From assembly GCF_963665245.1 (NCBI RefSeq), contig NZ_OY762267.1, forward strand, positions 62,001-126,000: a stretch of DNA of 64,000 bases, read 5' to 3'. Shown one piece after another: positions 8,902 to 16,495 of the stretch. The position numbers were made by a program, and so were the translations under genes. The notes beneath the pieces are model-generated. The model was not told the origin of the DNA. It saw only the letters and a program-made list of their open reading frames with translations, and made no database searches. Position 1 is the stretch's first letter. Each line of letters opens with the position of its first letter. This stretch comes from an uncultured Paludibaculum sp. (GTDB lineage: Bacteria > Acidobacteriota > Terriglobia > Bryobacterales > Bryobacteraceae).

Positions 8902-10526
8902 ACGGTATGCTCCGTTTGGCTCTCGGCCGGCTTGACAGCCGACTCCATGGGGATGGTCACCGTGAAGGTGGCCCCTTCGCCCAGTGTGCTTTTCACATCG
9001 ATCTCGCCGTCATGCGCCTGCACGATCCCATAGATGACTGCCAGGCCCAAACCCACGCCCTTGCCTTCCGGCTTCGACGTGAAGAAGGGATCGAAGATCT
9101 TGCTGAGGTTTTCTGGCGAAATGCCTTCGCCATTGTCCTTGACGATCATTTCGACGCTCTTGCCGTCGTCGGCCGCCCGGGTGCGGACGAAGACCTTGCC
9201 GCCGCCTTTACTTTGCGTCGCTTCGGCCGCATTCAGCACGAGGTTGAGCACCACCTGCTGCATCTGCGAGGGGTCGCACGAGACGCTGGGCAGATCGTTC
9301 GGTAGATCCACGTCGACGGCGGTGTCGCAGAGTTTCAGCTTGTGCGCGGCCAGGGTGAGCGTCGACCGGATGATGCGATTCAAATCGGCTGGTGTGCGCT
9401 GCGGCTTGGAGCGGCGTGAGAAGGCGAGCAGGTCGGACACGATGCGGCCCACGCGCGCGGTCTCGGTGGCAACCTGGCCGAGATACTTGCGGAAGTCGGC
9501 CAGCCGGTTGGGCGGCACGCCGTCTTCCTTGAGGATGCGCTGCATGAGCATGGCGAGGTTGAGTACGCCAGAAACCGGGTTGTTGATCTCATGAGCGACG
9601 CTGGCGGCCAGTTGGCCCAGCGAGGCCAGACGGTCGTTGTGCAGCAGCTTCTGCTGGGCCGCCTTCAACTGTTGCGTGCGGTCCTCCACCTTCTTTTCCA
9701 GGCTTTGGGTGAACGTGTTGATCTCATCCATGGCCGCCTGCAGGCGGTGTCGCATGGTGTTGAATGAGTTCACCAGCGCATCCATCTCCTCGCTGCTGTG
9801 GCTGATCTGGATGCGGGTGCCGAGTTCCATTTCGCTGACGGCGCGGGTGCCTTCAATGAGCTCACGGATGGGTACGGCGACAAAGAAGCGTACGAAGAAG
9901 AAGATGAAGACCGCGGTCATGGCAATGGTAATGCCAGTGGTCACGACGGTGTGCTGCGTCATGGCCGCCTCTTCCTGCCGAACGGGATCGAGGTTGAGAG
10001 CGACATCGAGGACGCCCAGAACGCGGGTACGCGCCGGATGAGCGTGACACTCGGCCTGGCTGCACGAGGCTTCGTTATAAATGGGCGTCACCATGTTGAG
10101 CGAATCGCGGCCGTCGGTCCCGCTGTAGATGCGAACCCGGGACGACGGAGCGACCTCCACCTTCACCGGCATCGAACCGTGGCAGGCCACGCAGGGCTGC
10201 TCACTCACGGTCATCAACTGTGCGTGATCGCCCTTCTTGGTGGAGAACATCAGGCGGCCCTCACGGTTGAACATCCGGATGCGGTCAACGCCCTGTTTGG
10301 CTGCGATGACGCTCATGATGTCGTAGGCGGCCGAGCGATGATCGTCCTTCATGGCGTGCCAGGTGGCACTGGTGATGCTGCGGGAGAGCTGGTCAGCGCC
10401 CAGGATCATCGTCTCCAACGTGTGCTGGTTCTGAACCCGGAGGTAGACGAACCCGGCCACGACGTTGATCAGGATGACGATCACCGTCAGGGAGACGATC
10501 AGTTTGCTCGACAGGCGGCGTGGCAT
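8898..10526 (-). CDS. Membrane sensor histidine kinase with c-type heme motif
   Basis: About 542 residues. A transmembrane segment (about 9-28) is followed by a periplasmic domain (about 29-190) with a CxxCH heme motif, 'CVACH' (112-116), and a second Cys-x4-Cys-His, 'CSQAECH' (155-161), which could bind another heme or form part of the pocket. Then come a second transmembrane segment (about 195-215), HAMP, a coiled coil, the phospho-acceptor histidine in 'VAHEINNP' and an HATPase_c domain ending in 'GKGVGLGLAVIYGIV'. The likely stimulus is redox state or a gas sensed by heme. I prefer the ATG at 10526 to 10568, since an AAGGATGG lies upstream and the first 14 residues of the longer form are not membrane-like. 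It is first in the operon and divergent from the amidohydrolase gene. Confidence 0.88.
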   Translation of the reverse strand: MPRRLSSKLIVSLTVIVILINVVAGFVYLRVQNQHTLETMILGADQLSRSITSATWHAMKDDHRSAAYDIMSVIAAKQGVDRIRMFNREGRLMFSTKKGDHAQLMTVSEQPCVACHGSMPVKVEVAPSSRVRIYSGTDGRDSLNMVTPIYNEASCSQAECHAHPARTRVLGVLDVALNLDPVRQEEAAMTQHTVVTTGITIAMTAVFIFFFVRFFVAVPIRELIEGTRAVSEMELGTRIQISHSSEEMDALVNSFNTMRHRLQAAMDEINTFTQSLEKKVEDRTQQLKAAQQKLLHNDRLASLGQLAASVAHEINNPVSGVLNLAMLMQRILKEDGVPPNRLADFRKYLGQVATETARVGRIVSDLLAFSRRSKPQRTPADLNRIIRSTLTLAAHKLKLCDTAVDVDLPNDLPSVSCDPSQMQQVVLNLVLNAAEATQSKGGGKVFVRTRAADDGKSVEMIVKDNGEGISPENLSKIFDPFFTSKPEGKGVGLGLAVIYGIVQAHDGEIDVKSTLGEGATFTVTIPMESAVKPAESQTEHTV

Positions 10527-10567
10527 GACGGAACCATCCTTGAAACTATTACAGAGTTTCACCTCCA

Positions 10568-10596
10568 TTATGCGGCAAATCGAATCCAGGTATACT
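10568..10596 (+). promoter_or_regulatory. Possible promoter of the amidohydrolase gene with very short leader
   Basis: TATACT at 10591-10596 is a near-consensus -10 box only 13 bases before the ATG at 10610. The hexamer 17 bases upstream, TTATGC (10568-10573), is a weak -35. No Shine-Dalgarno sequence precedes the ATG. If the box is used, transcription would begin roughly 5-8 bases before the start codon, giving an almost leaderless mRNA. Inference from box positions only. Confidence 0.35.
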
Positions 10597-10609
10597 ACGG
10601 GCCGGCTCC

Positions 10610-11902
10610 ATGTTGCGACGCACCTTTCTCGCAGGCGGGTTGCCGGCCGGTCTCGCCGTCCGCGGACAGGACACGCCGGGCGAGATGTTACGTGCCATCA
10701 ATGAGATACCGCTGGTTGACACCCATGAGCACCTGCTGCCGGAAGAGGAACGCCTGGCGCTGAAGCCGGATCTGTTCCTGCTGGCTTCGCACTATCTGGC
10801 CAGTGACATGGTGAGTGCCGGCATGCCCACCCCGGGTCCAAAGAACTGGGCCGAGTTCGAACCCTGGTGGCAGATGTCGCGCTACACAGGTTATGGACAG
10901 GCGCTGCGCATTGCCGTCCGGGACATCTACGGCATCGGCGAAATCTCCGCCACCACCCTGCCGCGGATCAACGCGGCGATCGCCGAGGCGAACAAACCAG
11001 GGCTCTATCAGCGGATTCTGAAGGACCGCATGCGGCTGGACTATGCAGTGCTCGACGACTACTGGCATGGCGACCCGATTCGTCCGGATCCGAAGTATTT
11101 CGTACTGGCGCGCAAGATGGACTGGTTCTGCTCCGCCGCGCGGGCGTCCGACATTCGGCGCATGGAAGAGGTCACGGGCGTGGCGATTCCGGACGTGAAA
11201 GGGCTCAAGCGGGCCATGGAGCGTCGTCTGGAGCAGAGCATCCAGGCCGGGACGGTGGCGATCAAGAGTACGCTGGCTTACAATCGGCCCCTGCGCTTTG
11301 AAGTGGTTTCCGAAGCCGATGCCCAGGCGGATTTTGAGCGCCTGATGCGAGCTCCGCAGGCCCAGCCGCCGCGCCGCCTCTCCGACCATATGTTCCACCA
11401 CGCGCTGCAGTTGGCCGACGCCCACAGATTGCCAGTGCAGATGCATACGGGCCTGCAGGCGGGCAATGGCAACGTGCTGGAGAACTCGCGTCCCATACTG
11501 CTGAATAGTCTGTTCGCCCTCTATCCGAGAGTGTCTTTCGATCTATTTCACCTGGGCTGGCCGTGGATGGACGAGGTGGCAGCGTTAGCCAAGATGTATA
11601 GGAACGTGACGGCGGACCTATGCTGGGTGCACATCATCACGCCCACGGGAGCACGCCGGGCACTGCATGAGCTGATCGAAACGGTACCCCTCAACAAGAT
11701 CCTCGGTTTTGGCGGCGATTACCGTTATGTCGAGCTGAGCTACGCGCACTCGGTGATGGCTCGCCGAAATATTGCCCAGGTCCTGACCGAGAAGGTGCGC
11801 GAGCGTGTGATGACCGAAACCGAGGCGCTGAAAGCCGCTCAGCTGATTCTGCACGACAACGCGGCGCGGCTGTTTCCACAACCCCGAGCGGGCAAAATGT
11901 AA
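10610..11902 (+). CDS. Exported amidohydrolase (TIM-barrel metal-dependent hydrolase)
   Basis: A 430-residue protein of the amidohydrolase_2/uronate-isomerase-like group. The short N-terminus 'MLRRTFLAGGLPAGLAVRGQ' looks like a Tat or Sec signal. 'LVDTHEHLLP' gives the first metal-binding HxH; 'PVQMHTGLQAGNG' supplies the next histidine, and 'ADLCWVHIITPTGARRALHELIETVPLNKILGFGGDYRYVE' gives the C-terminal barrel strands with the expected 'GGD'. Proteins of this shape in Acidobacteriota and Planctomycetes are annotated as metal-dependent hydrolases, with glucuronate-isomerase-like or lactonase activity inferred but rarely shown. It runs divergently from the heme-kinase operon. A 7-bp inverted repeat (GGCGGAC/GTCCGCC, 11915-11941) follows the stop. 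Confidence 0.8.
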   Translation: MLRRTFLAGGLPAGLAVRGQDTPGEMLRAINEIPLVDTHEHLLPEEERLALKPDLFLLASHYLASDMVSAGMPTPGPKNWAEFEPWWQMSRYTGYGQALRIAVRDIYGIGEISATTLPRINAAIAEANKPGLYQRILKDRMRLDYAVLDDYWHGDPIRPDPKYFVLARKMDWFCSAARASDIRRMEEVTGVAIPDVKGLKRAMERRLEQSIQAGTVAIKSTLAYNRPLRFEVVSEADAQADFERLMRAPQAQPPRRLSDHMFHHALQLADAHRLPVQMHTGLQAGNGNVLENSRPILLNSLFALYPRVSFDLFHLGWPWMDEVAALAKMYRNVTADLCWVHIITPTGARRALHELIETVPLNKILGFGGDYRYVELSYAHSVMARRNIAQVLTEKVRERVMTETEALKAAQLILHDNAARLFPQPRAGKM

Positions 11903-11989
11903 CGAAGATCTGATGGCGGACGTAGAATAAATGAGTCCGCCTGGGAATTTGGGGCCCCTGGCTGCGACTGCGGTTTCGGAGTCAACACA

Positions 11990-13354
11990 GTGCGCCTGGC
12001 AAGTTCTCTCTTCCTGCTTTTCGCGGTCACCGCGCCGTTTGTATCGGCGGATGACGGTGATGTCACGTTCAAGAGCGACGTAGCCCTGGTCCGGGTGGAT
12101 GCCCAGGTGCTCGACCGGGATGGCCGCGCCGTCACCGGCCTGCGAAGGGAAGACTTCACCCTGACGCAGAATGGCCGCCGGCTGGAGATCCGCAACTTCG
12201 CGCGGGAAGAGATGCCGGTGGACGTGGTGCTGCTGCTGGACGTGAGCGGCAGCATGCGTTCGCATGTCCAGCGCATGGCCGACGCCTCGCATGACGCCCT
12301 GCGCGTGCTGGGGCCGAACGACCGGGTCGCGATCATGGTGTTTGACCGCGCGACGCGGGTGCGGCTGGCATTCCGCAGCAGCAAGGATGACGTCGAGCGC
12401 GAGTTCGAGAACCTGCTGCGCAGCGAGACCTTCAATGGCGGAACCGACATCACCCGGGCTCTGCTGGACGCGGCCAACTACATGCGGAAATCGGCTCGCA
12501 AGGACGCGCGGCGGGCGATTGTGATCATGACGGACGACCAGACGGAACGTGGGCGCAACGAGGCGCAGGTAGGCTCGGCGCTAGCCGAAGCAGACACGGT
12601 GTTGAGCGCGATCATTGCACCCGACGCCATGAGCAGCCGCGGCCCCGGCGGTTACCCGCAAGGCGGCGGGCGGCGCGGCAATTCGTGGCCACGCGGATCG
12701 TCGATTCCCGACATCATTTGGGGCGGTGGCGGGGGCACGCGCATGCCGGGCGGCGGTGGCAGCCGCTATCCGCAGGGCGGCGGCATGGGGTCGCGGACCC
12801 AGTCTGCGGGTACGTCGGAGATCGCGCGCGAGTCGGGCGGCGACAGCATGAACATTGATGACGCATCGGCGTTTGAGACCACGCTGGCGCGCATCCGGCA
12901 ACGCTACGCTCTCTACTTCCAGTTGCCGGCTGGCACCAGGGCGGGGGAAGAACACAGCGTGCAGATCAGTCTGGCCGATTCGGTCCGCTCGCGCTATCCG
13001 GGCGCCGACGTCCGCTATCGCGGGAACTACCATGCACCGGTGGATATGGCCCCCGCGACCGGGGCGGACACCACGGTGGTGAGCCAGTCCCAGACGTCGC
13101 CAGATGGAGGATCCGCGCCGGAGCCCGCACGGCCTCGGCGGCGCGTGGTGCTTGACGATTCTTCCGGCCCGCGCGGCCCGAATCCGAATGTCGGTGCGCC
13201 GGCGGAGGGCGCCAGCACGGCGGTCAGCAACGTGGACGCCAAACCGGTCGCGGTGTCGACGGCAACGGCGACGGAAAAGAAGGGCTGGCGGCGCGCGGAT
13301 GCGACGGACCTGACTCCGGCCCCGGAGCCGGCGGCGACGTCGAAGAAGAAGTAG
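11990..13354 (+). CDS. Secreted VWFA-domain protein, acidobacterial type
   Basis: A 454-residue protein starting at a GTG, with a clear signal peptide ('LASSLFLLFAVTAPFVSADD'). Residues about 25-75 ('VRVDAQVLDRDGRAVTGLRREDFTLTQNGR') and the following von Willebrand A domain match the VWFA-related family that is expanded in Acidobacteriota. The MIDAS motif 'DVSGSM' is at 84-89 and the later metal loop 'GGTD' near 151, so metal binding looks intact. A low-complexity Gly/Arg/Ser-rich insert (about 215-270) interrupts the domain, and the C-terminal 100 residues are Pro/Ala/Thr-rich and disordered. Probable role: extracytoplasmic protein binding; the partner is unknown. It converges on the OmpR-type regulator with a palindromic element between. 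Confidence 0.82.
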   Translation: MRLASSLFLLFAVTAPFVSADDGDVTFKSDVALVRVDAQVLDRDGRAVTGLRREDFTLTQNGRRLEIRNFAREEMPVDVVLLLDVSGSMRSHVQRMADASHDALRVLGPNDRVAIMVFDRATRVRLAFRSSKDDVEREFENLLRSETFNGGTDITRALLDAANYMRKSARKDARRAIVIMTDDQTERGRNEAQVGSALAEADTVLSAIIAPDAMSSRGPGGYPQGGGRRGNSWPRGSSIPDIIWGGGGGTRMPGGGGSRYPQGGGMGSRTQSAGTSEIARESGGDSMNIDDASAFETTLARIRQRYALYFQLPAGTRAGEEHSVQISLADSVRSRYPGADVRYRGNYHAPVDMAPATGADTTVVSQSQTSPDGGSAPEPARPRRRVVLDDSSGPRGPNPNVGAPAEGASTAVSNVDAKPVAVSTATATEKKGWRRADATDLTPAPEPAATSKKK

Positions 13355-13361
13355 CCGGGCC

Positions 13362-13509
13362 TTAGTACATGGTTTCGGAGCTTTGCACACGTATCGGCGG
13401 TAAGCGATCAGCGATCAGCAATCAGCCGTCGGCTACGCCGGCACGGGCTGAGTGCTGAGAGCTGACGGCTGTGTCGCAAACGCGTCATAAATCCGAACGT
13501 GAGTACTTA
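13362..13509. repeat. Palindromic intergenic element, copy 1
   Basis: About 148 bp between two convergent genes. The left end starts TTAGTACATGGTTTCGGA and the right end, read on the other strand, starts TAAGTACTCACGTTCGGA, so the termini are imperfect inverted repeats. Both inner arms carry a CACACGTAT / GACGCGTTTGCGACAC block. The centre is made of AGCGATCAGC-type words and their complements (GCTGA...). The right end supplies the TAA stop codon of the response regulator on the minus strand. A second copy in the same orientation lies at 18898-19043. It could act as a bidirectional terminator or be a non-autonomous mobile (REP/MITE-like) element. Confidence 0.7.
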
Positions 13510-14193
13510 GCTGGCGAACCGGTAACCGGAACCACGCACGGTGCGGATGAAGCGCGGGAACTGCGGATTTTCCTCAATCTTCTGGCGCAGCCAGGCAACG
13601 TGCACATCCACGGTGCGCGTGGAAATGTCCGATTGATACTCCCAGACGTTCTTGAGCAACTCCTCGCGGGAGATGACCTTGCCGCGGTGGTCGATGAGGT
13701 AGCGCAGCAGCTGCAACTCCTTGCCCGCGAGATTCACCTGTGTGCCGTCCTTCAACAGCTCAGCTTTTTCGAAGTCCACCTGCACGGAGCCAAACTGGAA
13801 CCGCAGCACCGCCGGAAAGCTCTCCTTGTGGACTCGGCGCAGCAACGCTTCCACACGGGCCAGCAATTCGGAAGGATCGAACGGCTTCGTCAGATAGTCG
13901 TCGGCGCCCAGCTTCAGTCCAACGACGCGATCGATCACCTGCGACTTCGCCGTCAGCATGAGGATGGCCACGTCGGAGCCCTGCTGGCGCAGTTCGCGGC
14001 AGACCTCCAGCCCGTTTTTCCCGGGCAACATGATGTCGAGAATGACAAGGTCGCACTGCCCTTCCCGGGCTTTGGCCAACCCCGTGAGGCCGTCCATGGC
14101 CGTGTCTACTTCATGGCCTTCGGCGGCGAGCAGGTCGGACAGAGTGAGCACCAGACCCGGCTCGTCTTCAATCAGCAGTATTCGCGAACTCAT
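13507..14193 (-). CDS. OmpR/PhoB-family response regulator
   Basis: A 228-residue regulator with a receiver domain (Asp53 in 'VILDIMLPG', Lys103 in 'YLTKPF') and a C-terminal winged-helix domain ('GKVISREELLKNVWEYQSDISTRTVDVHVAWLRQKIEE'). The length is normal for the family. Its start overlaps the end of the sensor kinase gene by 26 bases, but the kinase lies upstream on the same strand, so the order is kinase then regulator. The stop codon falls inside the end of the palindromic element. The most likely target is the divergent subtilase gene, but no binding site was identified. Confidence 0.92.
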   Translation of the reverse strand: MSSRILLIEDEPGLVLTLSDLLAAEGHEVDTAMDGLTGLAKAREGQCDLVILDIMLPGKNGLEVCRELRQQGSDVAILMLTAKSQVIDRVVGLKLGADDYLTKPFDPSELLARVEALLRRVHKESFPAVLRFQFGSVQVDFEKAELLKDGTQVNLAGKELQLLRYLIDHRGKVISREELLKNVWEYQSDISTRTVDVHVAWLRQKIEENPQFPRFIRTVRGSGYRFAS

Positions 14194-16084
14194 TGCGTTG
14201 CCCGGCGGGAACGGTGGGGATCGTCAGCACGAACTCCGTGCACTTCCCTGGCTCGCTCCTCACTGAGACGTTCCCTTCATGCGCTTCCGCGATTCTTTTG
14301 ACGAGGCTCAGACCCAGTCCGGTTCCATGAATCTGATCCTCGACCGCTCTCTTCCCACGATAGAACGGATCGAAGATCTGGTTGAGCTCCTCGGGTGCGA
14401 TGCCGGCTCCGCGATCGGCCACGCGGATCTCGACGGCCGAATCGCCGTCGGCGTTGGCCACACAGGCCCTCAACCCGATCCAGCGGCCCTCGGCGCCATA
14501 CTTCGCGGCATTCGTAAGCAGGTTCTGGACCGCATGCTTCAGGGCAATGGGGTCGCCCAGCAGGGGCGGAACATCGCCATCGATCTTCTGCTCCAGCACG
14601 CAGCCGGACTTGTCGAGGACCAGCGAAGCCGAAGAGACTGCCGCGTCGAGGAGAGTGCGCACGTCCACGGCTTCCCGCTCGCCGATGGCCCGGCCGGCCT
14701 TGGCATTGGCAAAACGCAGCACCTGTTCCACCATGGCGGTGAGCTTCTCAGCCTCCTCGCGAATCAGGTTGCCATAGCGCTGCACCTGTTTCTCGTCGCG
14801 CACCAGTCCGCCGCTCAGATTGTGGCCCGCGGTGCGGATGACGGTGAGCGGCGTCTTCAACTCGTGCGACACGCCCGTGATGAACTCCATCTGCATGTGG
14901 GCCAGGCGCTGCGCGTTCTGCGTGTAGCGCACCAGCATCGCAATGGCGGCCACCATCAGCAGCAGCACCGACGAGGTGACGGCCAGGTTGCGCCAGCGCA
15001 CCTGATTCACGACGGTCTCCAGTGAACCGGAACGGTGCCGCACGGACATCGTCCAGCGGCCCCACTCCGGAGGTCCTTCACGCGGGCCGCCGGGACCACC
15101 GCCTCCGCCCTTGCCGCCATTCCAGATTCGACCCAGGACCCGAGCGCGCGACATGGCCGCACGGCGCATCACCTGTTCAAACTGGACGTCCATCAGGTTT
15201 ACGGTGCCGTCAGCCTTGGTTCCGATCTTGGCCTTGCCGTCCCCGGTCGAGCTGTAGATCAGTTGTTCAGGATGGTCGCGTAACGTAACTTCCACCTGGT
15301 ATTCCGGCGCGGCGCTGCCAAACAGATGACGGTGCAGCAACTCGGGCAGCACGTCCTTCTTTACGGTGCCAAGATCGACCTCCACCAGCAGCCACTCCAG
15401 GTTCAGACGGAAGAACTCATCGCGCCGGAACTCGCGGATCTCCGCTCGCAACTCGCCAGCAGGCGGCAGCCCGGGGGGGCCGCGATTCCCCTCGGGCAGA
15501 CCTGGCTCAGGCACACCGCGCGGGCCGGCCGACCGCGGGCTATCAGGAAAGCGCAGGCGCGGCAGTTCCACCACGGCCGACTCCGCCACACTGGCGGCCC
15601 AATAGGGCCGGCGCCCACCGAATTCGGCGTGGTTGAGCTGCGACTCCAGACGTTGCCGCAGCGCGTCCCATTCTTCCGGCCAAGCCACTGAGCGGAAGCT
15701 CTCACTCTCCAGATCGAGTTCCCGCAGCTTCACCGTGGTGCCGTCCGGCACGGCGACCAGCACACGGCGGAACAAGTGGGGGTGACGGCTGGATTCGCGC
15801 CAGCGCACATAGCGCGCGACATACTCCTGCTCTCGTCGCTCAGATTCGAAGGGTTCGCTGGCCACCAGCGCGGAACAGGCGGTCTGGACTTCGGCGTTAA
15901 AGTCCTGGCTCACGCGGCGCAGACTCGTCCCGAGGCTCTCTTTCAGCCTGGTCCGCTCGGCTTGGCTCACCTGCGAGATCCAGTCGTACTGCAGCCAACC
16001 GAGCGTGGCGAGCAGGGCAGCCAAAAGGCCGACGAACAGCCATGAGAGGAGCGCCTGCCGCTTGTTTTTGTGCAGGTCCAACAT
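14168..16084 (-). CDS. Membrane sensor histidine kinase, partner of the OmpR-type regulator
   Basis: A 638-residue kinase. Transmembrane helix 1 lies at about 13-31, followed by a large periplasmic domain (about 32-367) that matches no family I recognise and holds a Pro/Gly-rich stretch (about 180-215) and a Gly-rich loop (323-333). Transmembrane helix 2 is at about 369-386. The DHp phospho-acceptor is His407 in 'GVSHELKTPL', and the HATPase_c domain ends 'GTGLGLSLVKRIAEAHEG'. There is no clear HAMP domain. The gene overlaps the regulator by 26 bases, so the two are coupled. The start region lacks a strong Shine-Dalgarno; ATG 16084 is kept because the basic 'HKNKRQ' precedes the first helix. 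Confidence 0.9.
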   Translation of the reverse strand: MLDLHKNKRQALLSWLFVGLLAALLATLGWLQYDWISQVSQAERTRLKESLGTSLRRVSQDFNAEVQTACSALVASEPFESERREQEYVARYVRWRESSRHPHLFRRVLVAVPDGTTVKLRELDLESESFRSVAWPEEWDALRQRLESQLNHAEFGGRRPYWAASVAESAVVELPRLRFPDSPRSAGPRGVPEPGLPEGNRGPPGLPPAGELRAEIREFRRDEFFRLNLEWLLVEVDLGTVKKDVLPELLHRHLFGSAAPEYQVEVTLRDHPEQLIYSSTGDGKAKIGTKADGTVNLMDVQFEQVMRRAAMSRARVLGRIWNGGKGGGGGPGGPREGPPEWGRWTMSVRHRSGSLETVVNQVRWRNLAVTSSVLLLMVAAIAMLVRYTQNAQRLAHMQMEFITGVSHELKTPLTVIRTAGHNLSGGLVRDEKQVQRYGNLIREEAEKLTAMVEQVLRFANAKAGRAIGEREAVDVRTLLDAAVSSASLVLDKSGCVLEQKIDGDVPPLLGDPIALKHAVQNLLTNAAKYGAEGRWIGLRACVANADGDSAVEIRVADRGAGIAPEELNQIFDPFYRGKRAVEDQIHGTGLGLSLVKRIAEAHEGNVSVRSEPGKCTEFVLTIPTVPAGQRNEFANTAD

Positions 16085-16495
16085 TCTAGGTACAGCCGGT
16101 GGGCAGGATGGATCCTATCTTCAGCATAGCTGACCGCCAGGACCGGGCCTGTCATCCGGACGTAAATCCTCGATCAAGAATGTTAAGGTGATTAAGTACA
16201 GGAGCCCGTTCAACGCGCCGGTGCCTTGCTACCACGCCCCGGCTGATCCTATTGGTGTCAATGCGTTGCGAGGGACCGAGGGGTCTGGCGGGAGCGGCAA
16301 ACGGGGCTTTGCATAACTTTACCTCAAACCTGACACCGCAACAGGACGGCCCGCGTCCCACCCAACAGCCAGCAACCCGTGGCAGCCGTTGGGGTTTGAA
16401 CCTGAGGAGCACCGGTCTGAAAGCCGCTGTAGCCAGGGCAACGTCTGGCCGATAGTTGGATCGAGCCCACCGAAACGAAGACACAACACACACTC
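16085..16495. other. 411-bp divergent intergenic region between kinase and subtilase genes
   Basis: No gene was found. Visible structure: GGTGTCA (16254-16260) and GTTGC (16265-16269) find their complements TGACACC (16331-16337) and GCAAC (16338-16342) in an order that would cross, as in a pseudoknot. A small hairpin GCCAG...CTGGC lies near 16434-16451, about 45 bases before the subtilase start. A TTAAGTACAGG at 16192-16202 resembles the left end of the palindromic element. I compared the segment by eye with the common riboswitch cores (c-di-GMP-I, SAM, TPP, cobalamin, SAH) and found no convincing match. It must hold the promoters of both flanking genes. Confidence 0.45.

Noticed and set aside
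11915..11941. 7-bp hairpin after the amidohydrolase gene as a terminator
   Set aside because: The 13-base AT-rich loop and lack of a T run make it a poor rho-independent terminator.
16360..16480. Possible riboswitch upstream of the subtilase
   Set aside because: Compared with SAM, SAH, TPP, cobalamin and c-di-GMP cores; only a small hairpin and no conserved core were found.
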